Shown one piece after another: positions 46,844-55,850 of a stretch of DNA of 64,000 bases (position 1 is its first letter; each line of letters starts with the position of its first letter). The notes beneath the pieces are model-generated. The model had not been told where the DNA came from and ran no database searches. It worked only from the letters and a program-made list of their open reading frames with translations. The stretch covers positions 102,734 to 166,733 of the forward strand of contig CAYYIS010000004.1 of the NCBI GenBank assembly GCA_964470965.1, given 5' to 3'. Both the position numbers and the translations under genes were made by a program. The DNA comes from CAYYIS01 sp964470965. GTDB taxonomy: Bacteria > JAAXHH01 > JABIQT01.

Positions 46844-47587
46844 ATGAATGTTCTTATCACCGGAGCGGCAAGTGCCCTGGCACAGGCAATCGTCGAAGAC
46901 ATCGGTGACGGCCATCGGGTGCGGCTGATGGACAGCGTTCCCGTGGACCCGCCTGAAAACGCCGAGTTTTTCCAGGGTCTTCTCCTGGAACAGGACGACT
47001 GCTGGAAAGCAGTCCGCGGCATGGATGCGGTGATTATCACCGGCGAACCGCCTTCGGGGATGCCGGAAGACGAACTGATGCGAGATCAGGCTCTGCTCGA
47101 TGCCGCCACACGCGGTATCCATAATCTCTGCAAGGCGGCAGTGGAGTCCAACGTGAAGAATATCGTTTACGGGGGTACGCTCGATATCTTCCGATCCTAT
47201 CCGGACGACGTGTATATCAGCGAACTGTGGAAGCCACTGCCGGATCCCGATATGCCTGATATGTCACGGTATCTCGGTGAGCTGACCTGCAGGGAATTCG
47301 CGCGGGACTACATGGTCACCGTTACCGGTCTCCGACTCGGGAAACTCGTCCGTGAAGAGGAAGTTGCGGGGCACAAGCCGGATCTGCTCTGGCTCGACAT
47401 CCGGGACGCAGCCCGTGCCTTTTCCCTGGCCCTGGAACGTGACGATGCCGACCAGGTCTGGTGGACCAGGCGGTGGGGTCTGTACCACATCTGCGCCGAT
47501 ATTCCCAACCCTAAATACCTGATCGCCCAGGCCCGCAGCCTGGGTTACCAGCCGGAGCACACATTCGCTGGGAATTGGGGAGGGTAG
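46844..47587 (+). CDS. Epimerase/dehydratase-like SDR lacking the catalytic lysine
   Basis: A 247-residue NAD(P)-binding protein of the extended SDR type, with 'LITGAASALAQAI' at the N-terminus. At the expected YxxxK position the sequence is 'RYLGELTCREF', so the tyrosine is kept but the lysine is leucine. The preceding 'YGGTLDIF' has threonine at the catalytic serine/threonine position. It may be an inactive or altered SDR. GGAGG precedes the ATG; it follows GltS by five bases. Confidence 0.78.
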   Translation: MNVLITGAASALAQAIVEDIGDGHRVRLMDSVPVDPPENAEFFQGLLLEQDDCWKAVRGMDAVIITGEPPSGMPEDELMRDQALLDAATRGIHNLCKAAVESNVKNIVYGGTLDIFRSYPDDVYISELWKPLPDPDMPDMSRYLGELTCREFARDYMVTVTGLRLGKLVREEEVAGHKPDLLWLDIRDAARAFSLALERDDADQVWWTRRWGLYHICADIPNPKYLIAQARSLGYQPEHTFAGNWGG

Positions 47588-47591
47588 GCCA

Positions 47592-48308
47592 ATGAAGAAA
47601 GTACTCCTGCTCGGCGCGTCCGGATTGATCGCTCCGCACATCATACCCGGACTGGAACCGCACTACGACCTGAAGCTGGCGGACATCAAGCCTCATCCGG
47701 ACGGCAAGGCGGTGAACACCGTGGACGTAACAGATTATAACCAGGTGCTAGAAGCGGCACGAGGTATGGATGTAATCATGAACTGGACCGTCCTGCGGCA
47801 CGATGCCAGGCTTAGCTTCAAAGTCAACACCATTGGTGCGTACCACATCATGAAAGCGGCGGCAGAACTCGGTATCAAAAAGGTATTGCATACCGGTCCT
47901 TCGCTGACACTCATAAGTCACAACGAGCATGATTTCGATATCCCGTCCGAACCGGTGACGCCCACAACCGATTATTATTTCGTCACCAAGTACCTGAGTA
48001 ATGAGATCGTGAAGACGTATGCCAGGAGGTACGGGATTCACACCATCTGTTATCTGTTCCAGGGCTTACGTGCCCGCCCCGATAGTCCGGTCACCGGGGC
48101 TGATTTTCCGGCGTTTACCATCATTTACGAGGACCTGGTCCATGGCGTCAGACTGGCGCTCGAATTGGAATCCGTGCCGGATTACTACCAGCAGTTCAAC
48201 CTGCACAGCCACCCGGGCCAGGACAAATATTCCCTGGAAAAAGCCAAACGCCTGCTGGACTACGAACCCCAGGAGCGATATGCGGATCTGTACAAGCGGA
48301 AGGTGTAG
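47592..48308 (+). CDS. Extended-SDR NAD(P)-dependent epimerase/dehydratase, paralogue 2
   Basis: A 238-residue protein closely related to the one at 39961-40674. The N-terminal 'LLGASGLIA' loop and the YxxxK in 'YYFVTKYL' are both intact, so it should be catalytically competent. GGGAGG precedes the ATG. The two copies are about 7 kb apart and each sits next to a degenerate SDR, which suggests a duplicated pair rather than a single-gene copy. The substrate is unknown. Confidence 0.83.
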   Translation: MKKVLLLGASGLIAPHIIPGLEPHYDLKLADIKPHPDGKAVNTVDVTDYNQVLEAARGMDVIMNWTVLRHDARLSFKVNTIGAYHIMKAAAELGIKKVLHTGPSLTLISHNEHDFDIPSEPVTPTTDYYFVTKYLSNEIVKTYARRYGIHTICYLFQGLRARPDSPVTGADFPAFTIIYEDLVHGVRLALELESVPDYYQQFNLHSHPGQDKYSLEKAKRLLDYEPQERYADLYKRKV

Positions 48309-48416
48309 TCTAAAATAATGAAATTGCTATCATCCTGACCGTACACAGCGAGCGGAGGGGTGACAACGCTTCAGTTCATCAGGTAGTCATTCAGGATTCA
48401 AACCCAGAAAACCGGC

Positions 48417-49961
48417 ATGCCCAAACCTCCGACTTACAACATCATCTACAACTGGGACGGCGCTCCGCACGGCTATTCCGAATTGCCACAATCCATGGAT
48501 GCGTTTCTGGAGAAGGTGTATGCACCGATGGAAAATACGCAGGTGGGTGCCCATTTCTGGTGCATCGGCGAGCATGCGGCACGGTGGAACAGCGAAGTAC
48601 TGGAGTTACTGGGTGATGTGCACGGCAGAAGGTACGAAAACGCACAAACCTTCACGTTCACAGAAAACATAAGAAGGATGCTGGAACGAGGTGAGGATCC
48701 ACAGGAAGCACTGATCGAACGCGGCCATGAGATGGGCCTCCATGTCTACGCCTCGATCCGTATGAACGACAACCATTTCAATGGGGCGCAGATCGGCGAT
48801 CTAGACAAACTGCATCATACAGAACTGACCCGGATGCGTATGGAACACCCGGAATGGGTTCTGGGTGATCAGACTTCGGAGTGGTTCGCACTTTCATGGA
48901 ATTTTGCGGTGCCGGAGGTAAGAGAGCACCGGTTCGCCCATATCAAGGAAATCTGCGAAAAGTACGATTGGGACGGCGTGGAACTGGACTGGCAGCGCCA
49001 CGCGTTCCATCTGCCGCAGCACGACGCGTACCGTCTTCGGTATGTCCTCACCGACCTCCAAAGGGCGGTACGGAATATGACCAACGATCTGGCAGAACGA
49101 CGAGGACGGCCTTTCTTCCTGACCACCCGTGTGGCCGGGACGCTGGAAATGTGCCGCAGCATTGGCTATGATCTCCCGACATGGATCGGTGAGGATTTGA
49201 TGGATATTGTGACACCGGGGGGAGGTGCGGCGACCGATCCTTCCCTGGATGTAGCGGCGTTCGTCTCCCTTTGCGGAGACAAGGACATTGCCGTGTATCC
49301 CGGCTTCGACGGCGGCCTGCCCGATCCGTTCGTCGGTCCGGAGGACGTGCGGACCAAGGATCTCAAACGGACCAGAGCCATAGCTAACCGCTACCATAAA
49401 TCCGGAGCGGACGGTATTTACGTGTTCAACTGGCATGCAGATCGAAATCTGAGGCGTGAATTGCTTTCTGAGATCGGTATGGCTGAAACACTGCGGCGTA
49501 AAGACAAAATCTACGCCGCCACCCACCGTATTATTCAGCGAGAAGGCAATTGGCACGGCGCCTACCGGATCGACAGGACGCTGGGCGAAGTGCCGGTCGC
49601 CCTTAAACCCACTCGGACCGGTGAAGGGCCGACCATCACGCTTGATATAGCTGATGATGTCTGTGCGGAAGGCGCCACCGGCATAGAACTAAGACTCCGG
49701 CTGGATCAGTGGGTCACGGGCGACACCGTAAAAGTATATTGGGACGGCAATGAACTTAATAACCGTGCTATCCGGTACTGTATGATCAACGATCCACACG
49801 GTGTTTCCGATGTGAGCGGCGCAGTCTGGCAGAGCTATTTACTGACACCGGATGAAGTGCCCAGCGGATCCCATACCGTGAAGTCCATCCTCCAAACCCG
49901 TAACCCTCAACTGGCCTGCGACATGGTGCTGACCGATGTCGAACTGGTTATTGCATACTAA
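48417..49961 (+). CDS. Family-10-like glycoside hydrolase (TIM barrel) protein
   Basis: A 514-residue protein with a TIM barrel in the first 370 residues, ending in a beta-rich domain of about 120 residues. The barrel has 'WDGVELDWQRH' with E189 and D191 in the expected catalytic strand, as in the GHL10-like/UPF0748 group of proteins. No signal peptide is seen, so it would act in the cytoplasm or be a non-secreted relative. The ribosome site is weak. The glycan substrate is unknown. Confidence 0.65.
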   Translation: MPKPPTYNIIYNWDGAPHGYSELPQSMDAFLEKVYAPMENTQVGAHFWCIGEHAARWNSEVLELLGDVHGRRYENAQTFTFTENIRRMLERGEDPQEALIERGHEMGLHVYASIRMNDNHFNGAQIGDLDKLHHTELTRMRMEHPEWVLGDQTSEWFALSWNFAVPEVREHRFAHIKEICEKYDWDGVELDWQRHAFHLPQHDAYRLRYVLTDLQRAVRNMTNDLAERRGRPFFLTTRVAGTLEMCRSIGYDLPTWIGEDLMDIVTPGGGAATDPSLDVAAFVSLCGDKDIAVYPGFDGGLPDPFVGPEDVRTKDLKRTRAIANRYHKSGADGIYVFNWHADRNLRRELLSEIGMAETLRRKDKIYAATHRIIQREGNWHGAYRIDRTLGEVPVALKPTRTGEGPTITLDIADDVCAEGATGIELRLRLDQWVTGDTVKVYWDGNELNNRAIRYCMINDPHGVSDVSGAVWQSYLLTPDEVPSGSHTVKSILQTRNPQLACDMVLTDVELVIAY

Positions 49962-49991
49962 GCCTCCAACCCTCGAAACCCGGAGCCCTCA

Positions 49992-51092
49992 ATGGATCCA
50001 TCCTACCTTGTCACCAACGTCGACGAAATTCCCTCGCCATCCTTACTGATCTACCGTGAACGGGCCCGGGCCAACATAGGCCTAATGCTCGAAATCGCCG
50101 GTGGGCCGGAATACCTGCGGCCCCATGTAAAAACCCACAAAATGTCCCGCATAATAGAAATGAAGGTGGAAGCCGGCATCAACAAATTCAAGTGTGCTAC
50201 CTTGGTGGAGGCAAGGATGATAGCGGAATCCGGCGGTAGGGACGTTTTCATCGCCTACCAGATGATCGGGCCGAACCTCGACCGTCTGATCGATCTGATT
50301 CAGCAACATCCGGAAACCACGTTCCGCGTCATGGCTGATGATGCCGGGGCCATATCCGATCTGTCGAACACGGCTTCCAGTGCAGGCGTGACGGTGGACG
50401 TACTGATCGATCTCGATGTGGGCCAGCACCGTACCGGCATCGTGCGCGGAAGGGAAGCGGTCGCCCTCTACGAATCGCTGGACCGGCTACCGGGTGTTCA
50501 ACCCGGCGGTATCCACGCGTACGATGGCCACAACCATCAAGTGGACCTGGACCAACGCAGAGCAGGTACCAACGCCTGTCTCGAACAGGTAAGATCATTC
50601 CAGCATGATGTGGAAGCGCGAGGACTAACCGTGCCACGCCGGGTGATGGGCGGATCGGTGTCTTTTCCCTGTTATGCCGAAGCCGGTGATGTTGAAACGT
50701 CCCCGGGCACCGGGATTTTCTGGGACTGGGGATACCAGCGCCGTTATTCGGACCTGCCATTCGAGCCGGCAGCCTTGTTGCTGGCCCGTATCATCAGTAT
50801 CCCAACCGCTACCCGCGCCACGCTCGACCTGGGCTATAAAGCAATCGCTTCAGATCCGGCCGGTGAACGCGGGATCGTATGGAACCTGGACAAGGTAGCG
50901 CTGGTGTTCCAGAACGAAGAGCACTGGGTTATGGAGATATCCGATACTGCGGCGTTGCGCGTCGGACAGCCGGTCTACGTGTTCCCGACCCATATCTGTC
51001 CGACCAGCGCGATGCACCGCTACGCATACGTCATAGATGACCAAGGGTGTTGTTCCGATCGGTGGGTGGTATCGGCGCGGGACCGGGAATAG
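49992..51092 (+). CDS. D-threonine-aldolase-like PLP enzyme (alanine racemase fold)
   Basis: A 366-residue fold-III PLP enzyme. K47 in 'RPHVKTHK' is the probable PLP lysine, and the C-terminal 'FPTHICPT' gives the His and Cys metal ligands typical of D-threonine aldolase and D-serine dehydratase. The middle contains 'DVLIDLDVGQHRTGI', a family motif. It would cleave or dehydrate a D-3-hydroxy-amino acid. It ends the long plus-strand run, and a promoter-like element follows. Confidence 0.88.
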   Translation: MDPSYLVTNVDEIPSPSLLIYRERARANIGLMLEIAGGPEYLRPHVKTHKMSRIIEMKVEAGINKFKCATLVEARMIAESGGRDVFIAYQMIGPNLDRLIDLIQQHPETTFRVMADDAGAISDLSNTASSAGVTVDVLIDLDVGQHRTGIVRGREAVALYESLDRLPGVQPGGIHAYDGHNHQVDLDQRRAGTNACLEQVRSFQHDVEARGLTVPRRVMGGSVSFPCYAEAGDVETSPGTGIFWDWGYQRRYSDLPFEPAALLLARIISIPTATRATLDLGYKAIASDPAGERGIVWNLDKVALVFQNEEHWVMEISDTAALRVGQPVYVFPTHICPTSAMHRYAYVIDDQGCCSDRWVVSARDRE

Positions 51093-51176
51093 TCGAACAT
51101 ATCCTGATCTTGATTTTTCACCGTAAATCTTTGGAGCAGAGCGGGTTACATCAAAAAAATTAGTACAACTTTCCTA

Positions 51177-51205
51177 TTGACTTTTTAGTGATCTCTCCTT
51201 ATTTT
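51177..51205 (+). promoter_or_regulatory. Candidate sigma-70 promoter for the enoyl-CoA hydratase gene
   Basis: TTGACT at 51177-51182 and TATTTT at 51200-51205 with a 17-base spacer, about 50 bases before the start at 51259, in an A/T-rich stretch. Confidence 0.55.
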
Positions 51206-51258
51206 AAGTAGGCTTCGATAATCAGGCTTATATCACCCTGCAGTATTCAGGAGATTCG

Positions 51259-52038
51259 ATGTCGTTTGAGACGCTCCTCATAGAGCAAAACGATGGCGTC
51301 GTGACAATTAAACTCAACCGCCCACCGGTCAATGCGTTGAATACGACCGTGGGACAAGAGTTGGGAACGGCATTCGAGCAACTCGAGCAGGACCCCTCCG
51401 CCCAAGTGGTTATCTTGACAGGAAGTGGAGACCGGGCTTTTGCCGCAGGGGCCGATATAAAAGAAATTGGCGCTCTGACCGGCGCCGGTGCGGAAGACAT
51501 GGTTAACGACTGGCACCGCGTACTAACGGGCATGGAAGGCGGGAGGCTGCCGATCATCGCCGCAGTTAACGGGGTCGCTCTGGGCGGTGGATGTGAGCTT
51601 ACCATGGCCTGTGATATTCGTATCGCAGCGGAAAACGCGGTTTTCGGACAACCTGAAATCAACCTGGGTATCATCCCGGGGTTCGGGGGCACACAACGGC
51701 TACCCCGCCTTGTCGGACGGGGTCGTGCGTTGGAAATCATCATGTCAGGAGAATCCATCAGTGCGCAGGAGGCCTTTAGAATAGGGCTCGCAAATCATGT
51801 TGTCCCGGCGGAAGAACTGATGGATGCCGCACAGGAGCTGGCTCGTAAGTTTGTAGGGAAGGGTGCAGTGGCGCTCAGGCTCATCAAGGAATGTGTGAGT
51901 GCAGGTCTGGATCGTCCTCTGGACACCGGACTTGTGTTCGAAGCCGGAAAATTCGGGGAAGTCTGTTCCACAGAAGATAAAGCGGAAGGAATTTCCGCGT
52001 TTCTGGAAAAACGGAAACCCGCATTTACCGGGAGGTAA
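51259..52038 (+). CDS. Enoyl-CoA hydratase (crotonase family)
   Basis: A 259-residue crotonase that hydrates 2-enoyl-CoA. Both catalytic glutamates are visible, E113 in 'GGGCELTMACD' and E133 in 'GQPEINLG', and the oxyanion region 'FAAGADIKE' is intact. AGGAGAT precedes the ATG. With the thiolase and 3-hydroxybutyryl-CoA dehydrogenase at 4473-6548 the genome has a short-chain beta-oxidation set, although the genes are far apart. Confidence 0.94.
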   Translation: MSFETLLIEQNDGVVTIKLNRPPVNALNTTVGQELGTAFEQLEQDPSAQVVILTGSGDRAFAAGADIKEIGALTGAGAEDMVNDWHRVLTGMEGGRLPIIAAVNGVALGGGCELTMACDIRIAAENAVFGQPEINLGIIPGFGGTQRLPRLVGRGRALEIIMSGESISAQEAFRIGLANHVVPAEELMDAAQELARKFVGKGAVALRLIKECVSAGLDRPLDTGLVFEAGKFGEVCSTEDKAEGISAFLEKRKPAFTGR

Positions 52039-52120
52039 TGGTTACGTATCCTGTGAATCAGAGTTTTCAACGTCGGTACCGGTTGTTACAAAGACTCTCT
52101 AGCAGGAAAGAGGTTCATTT

Positions 52121-52438
52121 ATGGATTTAGGAGAAATTCAGGGCGAATTCATCCAGGTTACAGGGGAGTTCGAGAAGCGAGACGCCATCGATTTTTGTGT
52201 TAAAGATCTAATTCGGAAAAAAATCGACTTCGGCGTTGTAGAGCAGGATGGAAAGTTCTTCGTCGCACGGGCGATCGTTGATGATGAGAAACTCGGTGCC
52301 AAGTCTAATATCGTGACGCTCCGGAGCGATCGCGTGGATATCCACGGAAATCCACGCGGTATTATCCGTATGGGAACATACAATTTCGTCGAATGGTATT
52401 CCGAAGGCCAACTGGTCGAATCCGCCATAGACAGTTAA
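52121..52438 (+). CDS. Conserved-looking small protein of unknown function
   Basis: A 105-residue soluble protein with alternating acidic and hydrophobic strands ('DFGVVEQDGKFFVARAIVDDEK' and 'SNIVTLRSDRVDIHG'), consistent with a small beta-rich fold. It has no signal peptide. GAAAGAGG precedes the ATG and a clear terminator follows the gene, which supports expression. I do not recognise the family. It may be co-transcribed with the enoyl-CoA hydratase. Confidence 0.6.
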   Translation: MDLGEIQGEFIQVTGEFEKRDAIDFCVKDLIRKKIDFGVVEQDGKFFVARAIVDDEKLGAKSNIVTLRSDRVDIHGNPRGIIRMGTYNFVEWYSEGQLVESAIDS

Positions 52439-52483
52439 ATCGCGAATTCTAAGTTCAAACATCATTGAATGTCTACAGGTTCC

Positions 52484-52518
52484 GAAGCCATGGAGGTCAA
52501 TCTCCATGGCTTCTTTTT
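52484..52518 (+). terminator. Rho-independent terminator
   Basis: A perfect 12-bp stem (52484-52495 with 52502-52513), 6-base loop and TTTTT tail, 46 bases after the 105-residue protein's stop. Confidence 0.9.
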
Positions 52519-52573
52519 GGAAAGATAAAGCCAGTTCCTTAAATGTGTTTTTCTTCCGCTCGTTAGTGTCTTC

Positions 52574-54487
52574 ATGCCTTTACTCAGTTTACATAAGGTT
52601 TCTAAACACTACGGCGCCCAGATCGTTGTCCAGGATCTATCCTGGGGGATCGAACCGGGCCACCATGTGGGTCTCATCGGCGCCAACGGGGCCGGTAAAA
52701 CGACCATACTGAAGCTCATTACCTCGGAGCTTACACCAGACAGCGGAGACATATCACGGCAAAAGGGATGCCGGGTGGGTTACCTGACACAGGACCCGGA
52801 CCTCGATCCTACCTGTACGGTGATGGAAGAAGCCCTTCGGGGTTTGACGGCTCTACGTGCGTTGGAAGAGGAACTGCTTGAGGCGGAACAGGCACTGGCG
52901 CAGGTGCAGGGAACCGATGGAGAATCCGATCGGCTCCTGGCACGTTATGGGCGTTTGCAGGAAACCTTCGAGCGAGCCGGCGGCTACACCTACCACCACC
53001 GGACGGAAGCGGTGCTGCACGGACTCGGATTCCCGGAGCGGGATCTGACGCTTCCGGTTCATGTCTTGAGCGGCGGGCAGAAGACACGGCTGGGACTTGC
53101 CAAGTTACTGCTGGGTGATTCGGACCTGCTCCTACTAGATGAGCCGGAAAGTCATCTGGACATGCAGGCGACCGAGTGGCTGGAAAGGTATTTGAGTGAA
53201 TACAGCGGGGCCTTCCTGCTCGTCTCTCACGACCGGTATTTTCTGGACCGAACCGCCAACCGAATCTCTGAGCTGGAGCAACATAGACTCACGGATACCA
53301 CCGGTAATTACACACAGCATCTCAAACTTAAAGAAGAACGCCTACAGTTGCAATCCCGCCAGCACGAAAGACAAACTGCGATGATTGCCCGGACCGAAGA
53401 ATTCATCCGTCGAAATTTAGCGGGTCAGAAGACGAAACAGGCGCAGAGCCGCCGGAAGAGACTCGAACGGCTTGATCGAATCGAACGGCCTAGAGATCCA
53501 CATACGTCCGCCGGACTTACCTTCTCCAAAGCAGCCCGCGGTGGTGACGAAGTAATCATCATCGAAGCCGCCGCCAAACAGTATGGTGATCATAAACTAT
53601 TCTCTGATTTTTCGTTAAAACTCCTGCGTGGAGAACGGGTTGGGATCATCGGTCCGAACGGTAGTGGCAAAACTACGCTCCTGCGGATGATCCTGGGCCA
53701 AGAACAGCCCTCCAGTGGTTCGGTACGGATTGGTTCTTCAATCATGACCGGGTACTATGACCAGGAACGAACAGGCCTGTTACGGGATCGTAGCGTCCTG
53801 GACGAGCTGTGGTCGGTAAAGCCCACCATGAACGAGGAAAAGATCCGTGGCATTCTGGGCCGTTTTCTGTTCAGTGGAGACGACATCCGCAAACAGGTGG
53901 GTAATTTAAGCGGCGGAGAGCAGGGGCGGTTGGCGCTGGCAAAACTCATACTCAACGGTCCAAACCTGCTCATCCTTGATGAACCGACCAACCACCTGGA
54001 TATCCCGTCACGTCATGCACTCGAACAGGCGCTTCTGGAGTATCCTGGCACGCTCGTGGTGGTGTCCCACGATCGATATTTTCTGGACAGCGTCGTTAAT
54101 GAGTTGCTTATTTTTGAATCGGACCATATCGTGCGGTGGGCCGGTGATTATTCCGACTACAGAGCTTTCCGGGAACAGCGGGATCAGGAAGCCCTGGCAC
54201 CAGCCGAACCATCCGAATCTAAAACGATGGGGAAAACCCGCATACCCACTCCAGTGAGTACGAGGCAGCAGAAAAAGAAAGCCGGGGAACTGGAACTGGC
54301 TATCCAGAACAAGGAAGAGACAATCGTCCTGTTCGAGCAGGATCTGAATGATGAAGATGTTTTTAGGGATCGGGCAAAAGTCATCGAAATCGGAAACGCC
54401 TACAGTCAGGCCAAAGAAGAATTGGAGATGTTGTATCAGGAATGGGAAACCCTGACGCAGGAAATCGAACAGTTGCAACAGACTTAA
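52574..54487 (+). CDS. ABC-F family ATP-binding protein
   Basis: A 637-residue protein with two ABC ATPase domains in one chain and no membrane segments. Walker A loops are 'GANGAGKTT' and 'GPNGSGKTT'; signature motifs are 'LSGGQKTR' and 'LSGGEQGR'; Walker B regions are 'LLLLDEPESHLD' and 'LLILDEPTNHLD'. The linker between them is charged and helical as in ABC-F proteins, and the C-terminal 90 residues look like a coiled coil of the Uup type. ABC-F proteins act at the ribosome. The first Walker B motif has ES in place of the usual TN. Confidence 0.93.
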   Translation: MPLLSLHKVSKHYGAQIVVQDLSWGIEPGHHVGLIGANGAGKTTILKLITSELTPDSGDISRQKGCRVGYLTQDPDLDPTCTVMEEALRGLTALRALEEELLEAEQALAQVQGTDGESDRLLARYGRLQETFERAGGYTYHHRTEAVLHGLGFPERDLTLPVHVLSGGQKTRLGLAKLLLGDSDLLLLDEPESHLDMQATEWLERYLSEYSGAFLLVSHDRYFLDRTANRISELEQHRLTDTTGNYTQHLKLKEERLQLQSRQHERQTAMIARTEEFIRRNLAGQKTKQAQSRRKRLERLDRIERPRDPHTSAGLTFSKAARGGDEVIIIEAAAKQYGDHKLFSDFSLKLLRGERVGIIGPNGSGKTTLLRMILGQEQPSSGSVRIGSSIMTGYYDQERTGLLRDRSVLDELWSVKPTMNEEKIRGILGRFLFSGDDIRKQVGNLSGGEQGRLALAKLILNGPNLLILDEPTNHLDIPSRHALEQALLEYPGTLVVVSHDRYFLDSVVNELLIFESDHIVRWAGDYSDYRAFREQRDQEALAPAEPSESKTMGKTRIPTPVSTRQQKKKAGELELAIQNKEETIVLFEQDLNDEDVFRDRAKVIEIGNAYSQAKEELEMLYQEWETLTQEIEQLQQT

Positions 54488-55488
54488 CCACGGCCGACAC
54501 CCCGAAGGATTCGTACGAAGTACTCATCGTCGGCGCGGGCCCAGCGGGCCTGTCCGCTGCGCTGGCTGCGCAGAATGCCGGACTTTCCTACCTGGTCATT
54601 GAGCGTGGATGTATCGTACATACGATCTATCATTATCCGATCGGATTGCTGTTCTACTCGACCCCGGAGTTAATCGAACTAGGCGATGTACCGCTAATCG
54701 TTCGAGAATCCAAGCCCACTCGGGAAGAAGCGCTACGGTATTACAGGCGATTCGTGGAGGTCAAAAACCTCAAGGTTCAAACGTATGAAGAAGTGACGGG
54801 GATCTGCGGCAGCGATGGCGATTTTACGGTCCGTACGCATACCGAATCCGCTGGCGCCCATGCGTATCGAACCCGTAAGATCATTCTGGCCACCGGGGCG
54901 TTCGATCAGCCGAAGCGGATTAATGTACCGGGAGAGAATCTGCCCAAAGTCACCCATTATTTTAAAGAAGCGCATCCGTATTACGATCGGGATGTTCTGG
55001 TGATAGGTGGCAAAAGCTCAGCCGTGGAAACAGCGCTTACGCTATTTCGCTCCGGTGCCAGGGTTACGCTTTCATACCGCCATGCCGAGTTTTACGGCAT
55101 AAAGTACTGGGTGTTACCCGACCTGGAAAATCGAATCAAAGAAGGCAGCATTCGTGCCATCATGTCATCCACCGTAAAAGAGATACGACAGCGGGATGTG
55201 GTGCTGCAGGTGACGGACCAGGATGGTGATCTGGTCATACCCAACGATTTTGTATTCTGCATGACCGGCCACGAACCCGATGTCGGCTTCCTGACCGAAA
55301 TCGGGGTTGAGGTGACCGATCCGGACCGGCGGCCGGTCCATGATCGGGAAACCTTTGAATCCAATATTCCGGGTGTGTATGTTATAGGTGTTATAACCGC
55401 TGGAAACATCGGGAATGAAGTATTTATAGAAAATAGCCGGATACACGGTCCCAAAGTGATAGCGCATATCACCGGTCGGGCTCTTTAG
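54442..55488 (+). CDS. YpdA-like FAD/NADPH disulfide-reductase-type flavoprotein
   Basis: A 348-residue flavoprotein. The FAD loop is 'VGAGPAGLSAA' at about 30-40 and the NAD(P)H loop is 'VIGGKSSAVETALT', with 'GYDP'-type sugar contacts missing. The layout and the 'FDQPKRINVPGENLPKV' region match YpdA (bacillithiol disulfide reductase). The start at 54442 overlaps the ABC-F gene by 46 bases because no other start codon lies before the FAD motif, so the two may be coupled. Function in this organism is inferred. Confidence 0.78.
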   Translation: MGNPDAGNRTVATDLTTADTPKDSYEVLIVGAGPAGLSAALAAQNAGLSYLVIERGCIVHTIYHYPIGLLFYSTPELIELGDVPLIVRESKPTREEALRYYRRFVEVKNLKVQTYEEVTGICGSDGDFTVRTHTESAGAHAYRTRKIILATGAFDQPKRINVPGENLPKVTHYFKEAHPYYDRDVLVIGGKSSAVETALTLFRSGARVTLSYRHAEFYGIKYWVLPDLENRIKEGSIRAIMSSTVKEIRQRDVVLQVTDQDGDLVIPNDFVFCMTGHEPDVGFLTEIGVEVTDPDRRPVHDRETFESNIPGVYVIGVITAGNIGNEVFIENSRIHGPKVIAHITGRAL

Positions 55489-55541
55489 TTGATTTCTTTG
55501 TTGACAGCCCGTCTCTATTGATCCATTTGAAAAGAGGACCC

Positions 55542-55838
55542 ATGAGTTAAGCAGCACCGCCAGCGTTGGAAGACAGCCCCCTCGTCTCCATCCTGATGGG
55601 AAGCAGGCCAGGGATGTACTGAATCAGTTCGACATACCGAACGAGAACCTAGTCAGCTCCGCCCATCGTACCCCGCGGCATCCCGGTGGCGACATTCGCT
55701 ATCGGTGGATCAGGTGCCGCGAACGCCGGACTGTTTGCCGTCTCTATTCTTGCTAATTCCCGGCCGGAGATACGTGGAATGCTTAAGCAGTTTCGTGAGG
55801 CACAAGCAAATAAAATCCTGAACGAGATCCTGGACTAA
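55542..55838 (+). pseudogene. purE: Broken 5-(carboxyamino)imidazole ribonucleotide mutase (purE)
   Basis: PurE interconverts the carboxylated imidazole ribotides in purine synthesis. Pieces of it are visible in order: 'VSILMGSRPG' (55581-), then 'FDIPNENLVSSAHRTP' in a second frame, then 'GIPVATFAIGG', 'GAANAGLF' and 'ILANSRPEIR' in the first frame, ending at a TAA at 55838. The central part of PurE, including most of the segment between 'SAHRTP' and 'PRGIPVAT', is missing, and stop codons at 55548 and 55620 interrupt it. AAAGAGG lies before the ATG at 55542. It is a pseudogene or an assembly error. Confidence 0.85.
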
Positions 55839-55850
55839 CATGAGGTTCTT

